IMG/VR virus record: IMGVR_UViG_3300025483_000046
Span: 1 to 31,269 of that record
Direction: 5' to 3' (one strand)
Origin: a virus
Length of the DNA stretch: 31,269 nt
In this document: piece after piece, positions 22,198-30,232 of the stretch
Numbering within the stretch: position 1 is the first letter of the stretch
Layout: each line of letters begins with the position of its first letter
The notes under the pieces: model-generated
Told to the model about the DNA's origin: nothing
What the model saw: only the letters and a program-made list of their open reading frames with translations
The model's database searches: none
Translations under genes and position numbers: made by a program

Positions 22198-23901
22198 ATG
22201 AGTCAGTTATTTGGCTTCCAAATTAACAGAAAAGAGGGGCAGCGAGGTCAATCTCCTGTCCCTCCTTCTGCTGATGATCCGATAGCGGTTGCCGCTGGCG
22301 GATATTATGGAACATATGTGGACACGGATAATCAAGCTCGCAATGAGTTTGAATTACTCCGTCGTTATCGTGACATGGCATTACATCCAGAAGTGGATAG
22401 TGCTATTGATGAAGTTGTAAATGAATTTGTTGTAAGTGATGCACATGATACCCCCGTTGAAATTGATTTAACAAATTTAGAAGTTGGTTCTGGAGTAAAG
22501 AAAAAAATTAGAGATGAGTTTGAATATCTCAAAAGACTTTTAAATTTTGATCATAGAGCACACGAAATTATTCGTAGTTGGTATATTGATGGGAAGTTAT
22601 TTTATCACAAAGTTATCGATTTAGATAACCCCAAGAAAGGAATTACGGAACTTCGTTATATTGATCCAATGAAGATCAAGAAGATCCGTCAAAAAATAGA
22701 CAATACTCCAAAAGATTCTCTAGCGCGTCAGGCAATTAAAGGGACTGCGCTTGAGTATGAATATGGAACATTTGTTGATTACTTTTTATATAACCCAAAA
22801 GGTTTTTATAAAGGTGGCACAATGGGACCGATTGGAGACATGTCATTGTCCCAAGGTGTAAAGATGGCAGTAGATTCTATTGCATATTGTCCATCTGGAT
22901 TACAAGATCTCAACAAAAGAATGACGTTGAGTTTCTTACATAAAGCAATTAAGTCACTCAATCAATTAAGAATGATTGAGGATAGTCTTGTTATCTACAG
23001 ATTGTCTCGTGCTCCAGAGCGTAGAATTTTCTACATTGATGTGGGCAATCTACCCAAAGTAAAAGCGGAACAATATCTTCGTGACGTGATGGCACGTTAT
23101 CGTAACAAACTAGTTTACGATTCTAGTACTGGCGAGATGCGTGATGACAAAAAGCATATGAGTATGCTTGAGGATTTCTGGTTGCCTCGTAGAGAGGGTG
23201 GACGTGGTACTGAAATTACTACGCTGCCTGGAGGACAGAACCTTGGAGAACTTAAGGACGTTGAGTACTTTAAAAAGAAACTTTATAACTCTCTCAATCT
23301 TCCTCCTTCCCGTCTCACAGACGACAATAAAGGATTCAATCTTGGTAAAACCACTGAAGTCCTCCGTGACGAACTTAAGTTCACGAAGTTCATTGGTCGT
23401 CTCCGTAAGAGATTTGGAGAATTGTTCCATGACATGCTCAAGACTCAACTCATTCTTAAAGGAGTAATCACTCCTGAAGATTGGGAAGATATGAAGGAGC
23501 ACATTCAATATGATTTCTTATTTGATAATCACTTCAATGAATTAAAAGAAATTGAAATGATGACTCAAAGAGTTAATATCGTTACTCAAATGGATCCATT
23601 TGTAGGTAAGTATTTCTCTATTGAATATGTTCGCCGTCATGTTCTTGGTCAAAAAGAAGCTGATTACAAGGAACTTGATAAGCAAATAAACAAAGAAATT
23701 GAGCAGGGTCTAATAATGGATCCAAAAGACGTTAATTCTATGGAACAAATGTCACAACAGAACTCTGCTTTTTCTCCAGAAATTGGAGAAATTCAAGCAC
23801 AAGATTCTGCAGAAAGAGAATCAGATTCTGCTGATGCAAATTTAGAAAGAGAACTTAAAAAAATGGGTTCCGCGTCTCAACAATCAGGATCTAATAAATA
23901 A
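22198..23901 (+). CDS. gp20: gp20-like portal protein
   Basis: This is the dodecameric portal vertex protein, through which DNA enters the head and on which head assembly begins; 567 aa (T4 524). Recognisable T4-type blocks include GGYYGTYVDTDNQARNEFELL, RYRDMALHPEVDSAIDEVVNEFV, SWYIDGKLFYHKVID, RLSRAPERRIFYIDVGNLPK and LPPSRLTDD. The C-terminal 60 residues are acidic and Gln/Ser-rich, probably disordered. It is transcribed from the GATAAATA element at 22162. Its stop codon overlaps the AATAAATA core for gene 67. This gene is the usual diversity marker for cyanomyoviruses. Confidence 0.96.
   Translation: MSQLFGFQINRKEGQRGQSPVPPSADDPIAVAAGGYYGTYVDTDNQARNEFELLRRYRDMALHPEVDSAIDEVVNEFVVSDAHDTPVEIDLTNLEVGSGVKKKIRDEFEYLKRLLNFDHRAHEIIRSWYIDGKLFYHKVIDLDNPKKGITELRYIDPMKIKKIRQKIDNTPKDSLARQAIKGTALEYEYGTFVDYFLYNPKGFYKGGTMGPIGDMSLSQGVKMAVDSIAYCPSGLQDLNKRMTLSFLHKAIKSLNQLRMIEDSLVIYRLSRAPERRIFYIDVGNLPKVKAEQYLRDVMARYRNKLVYDSSTGEMRDDKKHMSMLEDFWLPRREGGRGTEITTLPGGQNLGELKDVEYFKKKLYNSLNLPPSRLTDDNKGFNLGKTTEVLRDELKFTKFIGRLRKRFGELFHDMLKTQLILKGVITPEDWEDMKEHIQYDFLFDNHFNELKEIEMMTQRVNIVTQMDPFVGKYFSIEYVRRHVLGQKEADYKELDKQINKEIEQGLIMDPKDVNSMEQMSQQNSAFSPEIGEIQAQDSAERESDSADANLERELKKMGSASQQSGSNK
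23893..23900 (+). promoter_or_regulatory. Late promoter core AATAAATA
   Basis: It matches NATAAATA. It overlaps the gene 20 stop codon and lies 23 bases before the gene 67 ATG, a good distance for a short leader. Confidence 0.55.
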
Positions 23902-23922
23902 TCGTATATTGAATATTAAATA

Positions 23923-24135
23923 ATGACATCTGAAGTAAATCCATATCAAGGAGAAATTGAAATCATTGGAAAAATTTCTAATGATGATCGTTCTTCTGCT
24001 ATTGACGCAATTCAAGATCTTTTGTATGCAAAAGCATCTGATGCTATGACAGACTACAAACAGATTGTAGCGAAAACATTTTTTGATGAACCAACAGAAA
24101 CCGAAACCGATGAAACTGATAACGGAACAGATTGA
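23923..24135 (+). CDS. gp67: gp67-like prohead core protein
   Basis: This 70-aa protein lies between the portal and protease genes, as in T4. The helical part SAIDAIQDLLYAKASDAMTDYKQIVAKTFFDE resembles T4 gp67 (AI ... L ... A ... K ... IAK.F), and the tail is acidic (EPTETETDETDNGTD), as in gp67 though shorter. In T4, gp67 is an internal component of the prohead scaffold and is cleaved by gp21. The last 26 bases overlap gene 21. Confidence 0.75.
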   Translation: MTSEVNPYQGEIEIIGKISNDDRSSAIDAIQDLLYAKASDAMTDYKQIVAKTFFDEPTETETDETDNGTD

Positions 24136-24754
24136 AGACGTTAAAGTCCTCACCGAAGAAAGAGACGGAAAGAAACTTCTTTACATCGAAGGAGTTTTTC
24201 TTCAGTCTGAATTGACAAACCGTAATGGTCGTAGATATCCCTTTGAAGTTCTTGACCGTGAGGTTCAGAGATACAATGAGGAATATGTAAAAACCAAACG
24301 TGCGTTAGGTGAACTCGGTCACCCTGATGGTCCCACTATTAATCTTGACAGAGTATCTCACAGAATTGTAGAACTCCGCGCCGAAGGAAATAACTTCATG
24401 GGCAAGGCACAAATCCTTGACACCCCCATGGGAAAGATCGCCAAGTCTCTACTTGGAGAAGGTGTGCAACTAGGTGTTTCCTCTCGTGGTATGGGAAGCA
24501 TTGATAAACGTGAAGATTGTAATATGGTTCGTGATGATTTTATGCTTACCACCGCTGCTGATATTGTAGCAGATCCTTCCGCACCTGATGCTTTTGTTAA
24601 CGGTATTATGGAAGGCAAAGAGTGGATTTGGGATAACGGAATCCTTAAAGAAGCAAAAGCTACTAAATACCAGAAGTACATGAGTGAGGCAACTCGCCAT
24701 AGTCTGGAAGAAAGAACCCTCAAAGTTTTTGAGGACTTCCTTTCAAATCTTTGA
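24110..24754 (+). CDS. gp21: gp21-like prohead core protease
   Basis: This is the maturation protease that cleaves scaffold and capsid proteins, 214 aa (T4 212). The likely catalytic His71 is in ALGELGHPDGP and the Ser in GVSSRG (124-125), the order of the herpesvirus-like prohead protease fold. DTPMGKIAKSLL and DFMLTTAADIVADPSAPDAFV are other family-like blocks. The start MKLITEQIEDVKVL at 24110 is chosen over ATGs at 24083 and 24086, which lie deeper inside gene 67 and add a non-conserved peptide. It follows gene 67 with a 26-base overlap. Confidence 0.93.
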   Translation: MKLITEQIEDVKVLTEERDGKKLLYIEGVFLQSELTNRNGRRYPFEVLDREVQRYNEEYVKTKRALGELGHPDGPTINLDRVSHRIVELRAEGNNFMGKAQILDTPMGKIAKSLLGEGVQLGVSSRGMGSIDKREDCNMVRDDFMLTTAADIVADPSAPDAFVNGIMEGKEWIWDNGILKEAKATKYQKYMSEATRHSLEERTLKVFEDFLSNL

Positions 24755-24758
24755 ATTT

Positions 24759-24766
24759 AATAAATA
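24759..24766 (+). promoter_or_regulatory. Late promoter core AATAAATA before gene 22
   Basis: It matches NATAAATA five bases after the gene 21 stop and 44 bases before the gene 22 ATG. It is the last recognisable late core before the major capsid gene. Confidence 0.55.
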
Positions 24767-24809
24767 AATTTAGAATAATCCCCTATAGAAGTTACGAGGA
24801 AAATCTCAA

Positions 24810-25970
24810 ATGTCAGACATGTTAAACGAAAAGTTTGAGGAGCTTGTAAGCGAGCAGAACATTATTCTAGAGACTGGCGATCCTATGCCCACCGTCTCTG
24901 CTAGTGTAATCCCTGCTCCAGGCAAGGAACCAAGTGCGGTTTCAGATGCTCAAACTGCTTCGGCTGCTGGTGGTAAGGACCCAGCGCCTTCAGTTCCACC
25001 TACAGTTGCTCCAGGTCAATCAGCACCTGCCGATCTCGGCGGTACTGCTTCTGGTCCTCTTCATCCCGCAGATGATGATGGCGAAGAAAATCCTGGTGCT
25101 AAAGCAGCAGCACCCGTCTCTCAAGACGGTAGCGTAACTTCTACATCAGGCAAGCCTGGTAAAGATGCTGCTCCGTCAGTTGGTGCCGAAGTCGCATACG
25201 GAACCAAAATGGGTGGCAATGTCACCTATCCTATCAAGCCTTCCTTTGAAGATCTTGACATGTCTGACGACGTAAACGCTCTATTAGAGGGCACAGAACT
25301 CACCGAAGAGTTTACCGAAAAAGCAAAAACTATTTTCGAGGCTGCTGTTAAAGCAAAACTTTCGGAAGAGTATGACAGACTTGTAGAACACTTTGCTACT
25401 GAACTCGACAAACAGATCGAAGAAGCAAAAACCGAAATGGCTGAAGAAGTCAACGGCACTGTGAACTACGCCATTGGTCAATGGGTGGAAGAAAACCAAG
25501 TAGCCATCGACCGTGGAATCAAAAATGAGATCACTGAAGACTTCATTGCAGGTCTCAAAGGTCTCTTTGAAGAGCACTATATCGCAATCCCCGACGAGAA
25601 AGTCGATGTGGTTGAAGGTATGGCTGAATCAATTCGTGAAATGGAAACACGCCTTGACGAACAGGTCAAAGCAAACGTGAAATTACAATCCCGTCTCAAT
25701 GAGACTGCAAAAACAAATGTTCTGAACATTGTTTCAGAAGGACTTGCAGATACTCAAAAAGACAAACTCGCAGCACTTGCTGAAGGTCTAGAGTTTGTTT
25801 CCGAAGAATCATTCTCCGCGAAGGTAAAAACCATCAAAGAGGCATATTTCAAGGAAGCAACTGTAACTCAAAGTGAAGTTGCTGATGAAACTCCAGTCGA
25901 AGGAGCAGGCGAAGAGGTAACACCAGCAATGGCACAATACCTCAATGCTCTCAATCGCTGGTCTAACTAA
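24810..25970 (+). CDS. gp22: gp22-like prohead scaffold protein
   Basis: This is the main internal scaffold of the prohead, 386 aa (T4 269). Residues 25-130 are an Ala/Pro/Gly/Ser-rich low-complexity segment, longer than in T4. The rest is acidic and helical (EFTEKAKTIFEAAVKAKLSEEYDRLVEHFATELDKQIEEAKTEM), as expected for the core scaffold. In T4 it is degraded by gp21 during maturation. The C-terminus MAQYLNALNRWSN probably carries the capsid-contacting end. More C-ending codons occur here than in the neighbouring micro-genes, consistent with strong expression. Confidence 0.9.
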   Translation: MSDMLNEKFEELVSEQNIILETGDPMPTVSASVIPAPGKEPSAVSDAQTASAAGGKDPAPSVPPTVAPGQSAPADLGGTASGPLHPADDDGEENPGAKAAAPVSQDGSVTSTSGKPGKDAAPSVGAEVAYGTKMGGNVTYPIKPSFEDLDMSDDVNALLEGTELTEEFTEKAKTIFEAAVKAKLSEEYDRLVEHFATELDKQIEEAKTEMAEEVNGTVNYAIGQWVEENQVAIDRGIKNEITEDFIAGLKGLFEEHYIAIPDEKVDVVEGMAESIREMETRLDEQVKANVKLQSRLNETAKTNVLNIVSEGLADTQKDKLAALAEGLEFVSEESFSAKVKTIKEAYFKEATVTQSEVADETPVEGAGEEVTPAMAQYLNALNRWSN

Positions 25971-26005
25971 TATAACTATCCAATTTTTCAAACAAGAGCA
26001 AACAA

Positions 26006-27430
26006 ATGTTTAATTCACAAGCTCTAACCGAAAAGTGGTCACCTGTTCTAGGTCATGAGGGCGCTGGCTCCATCAAAGACAATTATAGAAAGGCTGTAAC
26101 CGCTGTTCTGTTAGAAAACACCGAAAGGACCATGCGCGAAGAGCGTGGCATGATCAACGAAGCATCCAACGGTGTTGGTGCTATCGGTGGTAACGCACTA
26201 TCTGGTAGTGGACTTACCACGCAAACTGGTGGACTTGCAGGTTTCGATCCTGTAATGATCTCCCTTATCCGTCGTGCAATGCCTAACTTGGTTGCATACG
26301 ACATCTGTGGCGTTCAACCCATGAGCGGTCCTACTGGACTTATCTTCGCAATGAAGGCTCATTACCAAGAAAATGGCGCTGCACTACGCGCTGGTTCAGA
26401 AGCGTTCTACAACGAGCCTGACACCAACTTCTCTGGTAACACCCAGGGTCCTGCTGCATACAACGATCCCGTATCTCCTCTTGGCGACGGCGGCACGACT
26501 GATGCTAACCCAGGTCTCCTTAACGATGCTACTGGTGGTGGTATCACCGCTGGTAACTACGAGCGTGCTGCAGGCAACATTGCACGCGAAGATGCAGAAG
26601 TTCTTGGATCGGGTGCAACCCTATTCAACGAAATGAGCTTCAGCATCGAGAAGACTGCTGTTACCGCGAAGACCAGAGCACTCAAGGCAGAATACACCTT
26701 GGAACTGGCACAAGACCTCAAGGCGATCCATGGTCTAGATGCAGAGCAAGAGCTCGCTAACATCTTGTCTAGCGAAGTCCTTGCTGAAATCAACCGTGAA
26801 GTCGTTCGTACCGTCTACACCGTTGCAAAGAGCGGCGCTCAAAACAACGTTGCTAACCAGGGCGTATTTGACCTCGACGTTGACAGCAACGGTCGTTGGT
26901 CGGTTGAGAAGTTCAAAGGACTCATGTTCCAAATCGAGCGCGATGCCAACGCAATCGCACAAGAGACTCGTAGAGGAAAGGGCAACTTCATGATCTGTTC
27001 TGCAGACGTTGCAAGTGCTCTAGCAATGAGTGGCACCCTTGACTATTCTTCAGGTCTAACTGGCGCTGGTGGTCCTTCCATCGGTGAAGTTGATGACACT
27101 GGTAACCTTCTAGTCGGCACCATGAACGGTCGCATTAAGGTCTATGTTGATCCTTACTCTGCTAACGTTTCCAACACCCACTACTACGTAGTTGGTTATA
27201 AGGGTTCTTCCCCTTATGACGCAGGACTATTCTACTGCCCCTACGTTCCCCTCCAGATGCTCCGTAGCATCGATCCAGGAACCTTCCAGCCCAAGATTGG
27301 ATTCAAGACCCGCTACGGCATGGTCGCTAACCCATTCGTCACCCAGGCAAACGGAACTCCTGATGCAGAGGCACTTACCTCCGCACGTAACCAGTACTAC
27401 AGACGTGTTCGCGTTGCGAACCTCATGTGA
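26006..27430 (+). CDS. gp23: gp23-like major capsid protein
   Basis: This is the main head shell protein, 474 aa before processing (T4 521). It closely follows T4 gp23: SLIRRAMPNLVAYDICGVQPMSGPTG, then ALKAEYTLELAQDLKAIHGLDAEQEL, EINREVVRTVY, GNFMICSADVASAL, and VPLQMLRSIDPGTFQPKIGFKTRYG. A likely gp21 cleavage site is MINE|A at residues 49-53, matching the position and (I/L)xE preference of the T4 site. The codon choice is strongly C-ending and the local GC content is the highest in the window, typical of the most abundant phage protein. No NATAAATA or CTAAATA core precedes it; it is probably co-transcribed with gene 22. A strong terminator follows. Confidence 0.97.
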   Translation: MFNSQALTEKWSPVLGHEGAGSIKDNYRKAVTAVLLENTERTMREERGMINEASNGVGAIGGNALSGSGLTTQTGGLAGFDPVMISLIRRAMPNLVAYDICGVQPMSGPTGLIFAMKAHYQENGAALRAGSEAFYNEPDTNFSGNTQGPAAYNDPVSPLGDGGTTDANPGLLNDATGGGITAGNYERAAGNIAREDAEVLGSGATLFNEMSFSIEKTAVTAKTRALKAEYTLELAQDLKAIHGLDAEQELANILSSEVLAEINREVVRTVYTVAKSGAQNNVANQGVFDLDVDSNGRWSVEKFKGLMFQIERDANAIAQETRRGKGNFMICSADVASALAMSGTLDYSSGLTGAGGPSIGEVDDTGNLLVGTMNGRIKVYVDPYSANVSNTHYYVVGYKGSSPYDAGLFYCPYVPLQMLRSIDPGTFQPKIGFKTRYGMVANPFVTQANGTPDAEALTSARNQYYRRVRVANLM

Positions 27431-27451
27431 TATAGGTCACGATATCAACAC

Positions 27452-27477
27452 AGGGACGCTGCGGCGTCCCTTTTTTT
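27452..27477 (+). terminator. Strong rho-independent terminator after gene 23
   Basis: The GC-rich stem GGGACGC (27453-27459) and GCGTCCC (27464-27470), extendable by an A-T pair, has a four-base loop and is followed by seven T. It is 22 bases after the gp23 stop and clearly ends the head-gene transcript. Confidence 0.95.
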
Positions 27478-27481
27478 GTGC

Positions 27482-27488
27482 TTAAATA
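27482..27488 (+). promoter_or_regulatory. Possible late promoter core TTAAATA
   Basis: TTAAATA differs by one base from the CTAAATA cores. It follows the gp23 terminator and precedes the 55-aa gene by about 22 bases. It is supported by position more than by sequence. Confidence 0.35.
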
Positions 27489-27510
27489 GTACTAGTTATT
27501 CCGTATCGTT

Positions 27511-27678
27511 ATGCCTCGTGGTAGTTTACATAAAACAGATATGCTTGCCAAAGTATACAAATTAAAAACTGAATTATATAATAAAGAAACTGATCGATTG
27601 ATGACAGGTCAATGGTATGACGGAGCTCATGATTCTCTAGATAAGATATTAGATATTATTAATGAATACGCACAATGA
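27511..27678 (+). CDS. Small protein of 55 aa after the capsid gene
   Basis: The ORF starts at ATG 27511 (MPRGSLHKTDMLAKVYKLKTEL). It contains a helical, mixed-charge region and a Trp/Tyr-bearing turn (MTGQWYDGAHDSLDKILDIINEY). The pattern looks like a genuine compact helical protein. It overlaps the next micro-gene by four bases (ATGA). Lying downstream of the gp23 terminator, it must have its own promoter or rely on read-through. Function unknown. Confidence 0.7.
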   Translation: MPRGSLHKTDMLAKVYKLKTELYNKETDRLMTGQWYDGAHDSLDKILDIINEYAQ

Positions 27679-27752
27679 ATAATAACACAATAGAAGACGT
27701 AACTGATTCACAAAAAGACTGGGAAGACTTCTGGTATAACGAGGATAAATAG
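27675..27752 (+). CDS. Acidic micro-peptide, 25 aa
   Basis: It starts in the ATGA that ends the previous gene and ends in TAG. The peptide, which includes TIEDVTDSQKDWEDFWYNED, is strongly acidic and Trp-rich. It is very short, but the coupled start and the position of a late-promoter core across its stop codon follow the pattern seen elsewhere in this genome. Confidence 0.4.
   Translation: MNNNTIEDVTDSQKDWEDFWYNEDK
27744..27751 (+). promoter_or_regulatory. Late promoter core GATAAATA before gp3-like gene
   Basis: It matches NATAAATA, overlaps the TAG of the acidic micro-peptide ORF, and lies 21 bases before the next ATG. With the following bases it forms a short dyad (GATA, five-base centre, TATC). 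Confidence 0.55.
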
Positions 27753-27772
27753 TATCAGCTTGGGAAGTTGAC

Positions 27773-28291
27773 ATGGCTGCTGATTGGTATAAAGAGCAAC
27801 CTAAAAATAGAAATTTTCTATCTCCTATTGGTTTCAAGTTAAAACTTGAAAACTTTGAGGGGGTAGATTTTTTCTGTCAAACTGCAAATATTCCAGACAT
27901 CCAAATGCCATTCACGGATGTTCCCACTAGATTTAGAAACGTACCCATTGTTCCTGGTGGTGGTGTAACGTTTGGAGATTTGAATGTAAGATTTATTATT
28001 GATGAAGATTTAGTAAACTACCATTCTATCTACAAATGGATTCGTCAGAACGGTAGAGCAGACAGAGATATAGATACCCCTGATGAACCCCAGTATTCTA
28101 ACGGTATTATTGAAGTCACAACTTCAAGTATGAATACTAACTTTGTGGTAGAATATGTAAATATGTTTCCAATTAATTTATCAAACATTGTATTTGATTC
28201 TTCAGTAGGCGACATTGAATACATCACAGCAGATGTAACATTTAAATATCAACAATTTAATTTAAGGAATAAGAACTCACAACTTCTATGA
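27773..28291 (+). CDS. gp3: gp3-like tail completion / tail tube-fold protein
   Basis: This is a 172-aa protein located after gene 23 and before the recombination genes, where cyanomyoviruses carry the T4 gene 3 homologue (tail tube terminator and sheath stabiliser). The sequence shows a tail-tube-like pattern: FLSPIGFKLKLENFEGVDFFCQTANIPDI, VPTRFRNVPIVPGGGVTFGDLNVRFIIDED, and a C-terminal strand pair (YITADVTFKYQQFNL). The call as gp3 rests mainly on gene order; a second gp19-like tube protein is the alternative. Its stop overlaps the UvsY start (ATGA). Confidence 0.7.
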   Translation: MAADWYKEQPKNRNFLSPIGFKLKLENFEGVDFFCQTANIPDIQMPFTDVPTRFRNVPIVPGGGVTFGDLNVRFIIDEDLVNYHSIYKWIRQNGRADRDIDTPDEPQYSNGIIEVTTSSMNTNFVVEYVNMFPINLSNIVFDSSVGDIEYITADVTFKYQQFNLRNKNSQLL

Positions 28292-28761
28292 ATTTTGAAT
28301 CTCTTCGTAATAAATTTGACAACTTAAGAGAGCAATGGGCAGAAGATTCTGCAGTTGACTTTCAATTTAAGAACAAACAGTATACCACAGATCTAGGGCA
28401 ACTCGCATTATCGATCCCTTTCCAACATAATAAATACTTAAACCATTACACTGACATCTCACAGATCAAAGCTTCACTTGAATTTGAGATCCGCAAATTG
28501 GTTAGAGAAAAGCGAGAGTATTACTCTGGCGAGGCAGACGCTAAAGTCTATGCCGCTAAACCATTTGGATCAAGCATTAAGACTTCCGAGAAAATGAAAA
28601 CTTACCTAGAGAGCGATGACGAGATCATCAATCTTGAGGCGAAGATCAAGTATCTAGATCAGATGTTGTACTGGTTGGATCAAGTCATGCGTCAAATTTC
28701 CAATAGAGGGTTTCAGGTCAAGAGTGCCATTGAGTGGGAAAAATTCGTAAATGGACAGTAA
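28288..28761 (+). CDS. uvsY: UvsY-like recombination mediator
   Basis: This is the loader of the UvsX recombinase onto single-stranded DNA coated with gp32, 157 aa (T4 137). Family-like points are the N-terminal MNFESLRNKFDNLREQWAED, the basic KLVREKREYYSGEAD block (T4 has ARLDYYSG), EKMKTYLESDDEII, and the C-terminal ISNRGFQVKSAIEW (T4 has IKSRGFAIKHI). It is coupled to the gp3-like gene by ATGA and to uvsW by TAATG, so the three are translated together. Confidence 0.88.
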   Translation: MNFESLRNKFDNLREQWAEDSAVDFQFKNKQYTTDLGQLALSIPFQHNKYLNHYTDISQIKASLEFEIRKLVREKREYYSGEADAKVYAAKPFGSSIKTSEKMKTYLESDDEIINLEAKIKYLDQMLYWLDQVMRQISNRGFQVKSAIEWEKFVNGQ

Positions 28762-30230
28762 TGACCCTCCTTTCAGTAAAAAAGAAAAACGAAGTCTACG
28801 TTACCATCCAGTCCGCAGAACCTCATGTTCATCATGAGCTCTCGGACTATTTTTCTTTTGAAGTTCCCGAAGCAAAATTTCTAAAGAAGAACCCCAGATA
28901 CAAATACTGGGATGGAACTATTCGTCTGTACTCTCCTGGTACAGGCGAACTTTATGGTGGGTTGATGAAACACCTACAAGTATGGGCAGATGAGAGACAA
29001 TATAAAGTTGAGTATGAAACTAATGACTGGTATGGGGAAGTCAAAGAAACTAATGACTTTGTTTCATACGCAGGCATTGAAACATTTATGAATAAAATTA
29101 CACGATCTGAAATCAAACCAAGGGTTTATCAGTATCGTGCAGTTTACGAAGCAATTAAAAATAATAGAAAGCTCTTACTTTCTCCTACGGGCAGTGGAAA
29201 GAGTTTGATGATCTATTCCCTCGTCCGATACTATACTGCTACCAACAAGAAAACGCTCATCATCGTTCCTACTACGTCCCTGGTGGAACAGATGGTTAAT
29301 GATTTTAACGACTACGGGTGGAATGCTGACGATCATGTGCATAAAATATATTCGGGCAAAGATAAAAATTCTGACAAACCAATTATTATTTCAACCTGGC
29401 AATCCATCTACAAGTTCCCCAAAAGATACTTTGATGATATTGACTGTGTTATCGGTGATGAGGCACACCTATTTAAGTCGAAGTCCCTCACAGGAATCAT
29501 GACTAAACTCCACAACGCCAAGTACCGTTTTGGTTTTACTGGAACCCTAGACGGGAGCAAGACTCACAAGTGGGTGTTGGAAGGATTGTTTGGTGATTGC
29601 GAGCAAGTTACTAAAACAGATGATCTGATCAAGTCTGGTTATCTTTCTAAATTTAGGATCAAAATTTTACTTTGTAAACATGCTCCGCAACACTTTGAAT
29701 CATATCATGAAGAGATTGATTACTTGGTAGAGCATCGTGGTAGAAATAATTTAATTAAAAATTTAGTAAAAGATATTGAAGGAAACACTCTTGTGTTGTT
29801 TAACTATATCGAGAAACATGGGGAACCACTTTACGAATTGATAAATAGCAGCATAGACCCCGAACGAAAAGTATTTTTTGTTCATGGTGGTACTGATGTA
29901 GAAGACAGAGAACAAGTCCGACAACTTACTGAAACCGAGAACAATGCTGTAATCATTGCTTCTTACGGCACATTCTCTACAGGTATCAACATCAAACGAT
30001 TGCACAACATTATTTTTGCATCCCCTAGTAAATCACGTATCCGCAACCTTCAGTCTATCGGACGTGTATTGAGAAAAGGCGAAGGAAAGGAAATGGCAAC
30101 CTTATACGATATTGCCGATGACATTGGTGGGCAAAATTATACACTTAAACATCTCAATGAAAGAGTTAATATTTACAATGACGAAAACTTTAAGTATGAG
30201 GTTATAAAAGTAAACCTACGAGCAAGTTAA
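28761..30230 (+). CDS. uvsW: UvsW-like DNA helicase
   Basis: This is a superfamily 2 helicase, 489 aa (T4 UvsW about 500). In T4, UvsW unwinds R-loops and branched recombination intermediates and causes the switch from origin- to recombination-dependent replication. Motifs: Walker A SPTGSGKS (141-148), LIIVPTTSLVEQM (motif Ia), GDEAH (232-236, DEAH box), FTGTLDG (259-265, motif III-like) and QSIGRVLRKGEG (motif VI). The N-terminal 100 residues (FEVPEAKFLKKNPRYKYWDGTIRLY) correspond to the UvsW DNA-binding domain. The ATG at 28761 overlaps the UvsY stop; an in-frame GTG at 28734 inside uvsY is rejected. Confidence 0.94.
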   Translation: MTLLSVKKKNEVYVTIQSAEPHVHHELSDYFSFEVPEAKFLKKNPRYKYWDGTIRLYSPGTGELYGGLMKHLQVWADERQYKVEYETNDWYGEVKETNDFVSYAGIETFMNKITRSEIKPRVYQYRAVYEAIKNNRKLLLSPTGSGKSLMIYSLVRYYTATNKKTLIIVPTTSLVEQMVNDFNDYGWNADDHVHKIYSGKDKNSDKPIIISTWQSIYKFPKRYFDDIDCVIGDEAHLFKSKSLTGIMTKLHNAKYRFGFTGTLDGSKTHKWVLEGLFGDCEQVTKTDDLIKSGYLSKFRIKILLCKHAPQHFESYHEEIDYLVEHRGRNNLIKNLVKDIEGNTLVLFNYIEKHGEPLYELINSSIDPERKVFFVHGGTDVEDREQVRQLTETENNAVIIASYGTFSTGINIKRLHNIIFASPSKSRIRNLQSIGRVLRKGEGKEMATLYDIADDIGGQNYTLKHLNERVNIYNDENFKYEVIKVNLRAS

Positions 30231-30232
30231 AT

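Noticed and set aside
23110-23508. Minus-strand ORF of 132 aa opposite gene 20
   Set aside because: Shadow of the strongly conserved portal sequence.
24358-24723. Minus-strand ORF of 121 aa opposite gene 21
   Set aside because: Shadow of the protease gene; composition Ser/Arg-rich as expected from the reverse frame.
27192-27485. Plus-strand ORF of 97 aa across the end of gene 23 and its terminator
   Set aside because: Out of frame with the capsid gene, and reads through the intrinsic terminator.
7453-27751. Repeated CTAAATA/NATAAATA as a repeat family or CRISPR-like array
   Set aside because: The sites are 7-8 bases, irregularly spaced, and located at gene starts; they are promoter cores. 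No CRISPR array or tRNA gene was seen in the window.
28734-28760. GTG start of uvsW inside uvsY
   Set aside because: The ATG at 28761 is coupled to the UvsY stop by TAATG and begins the family-like N-terminus.
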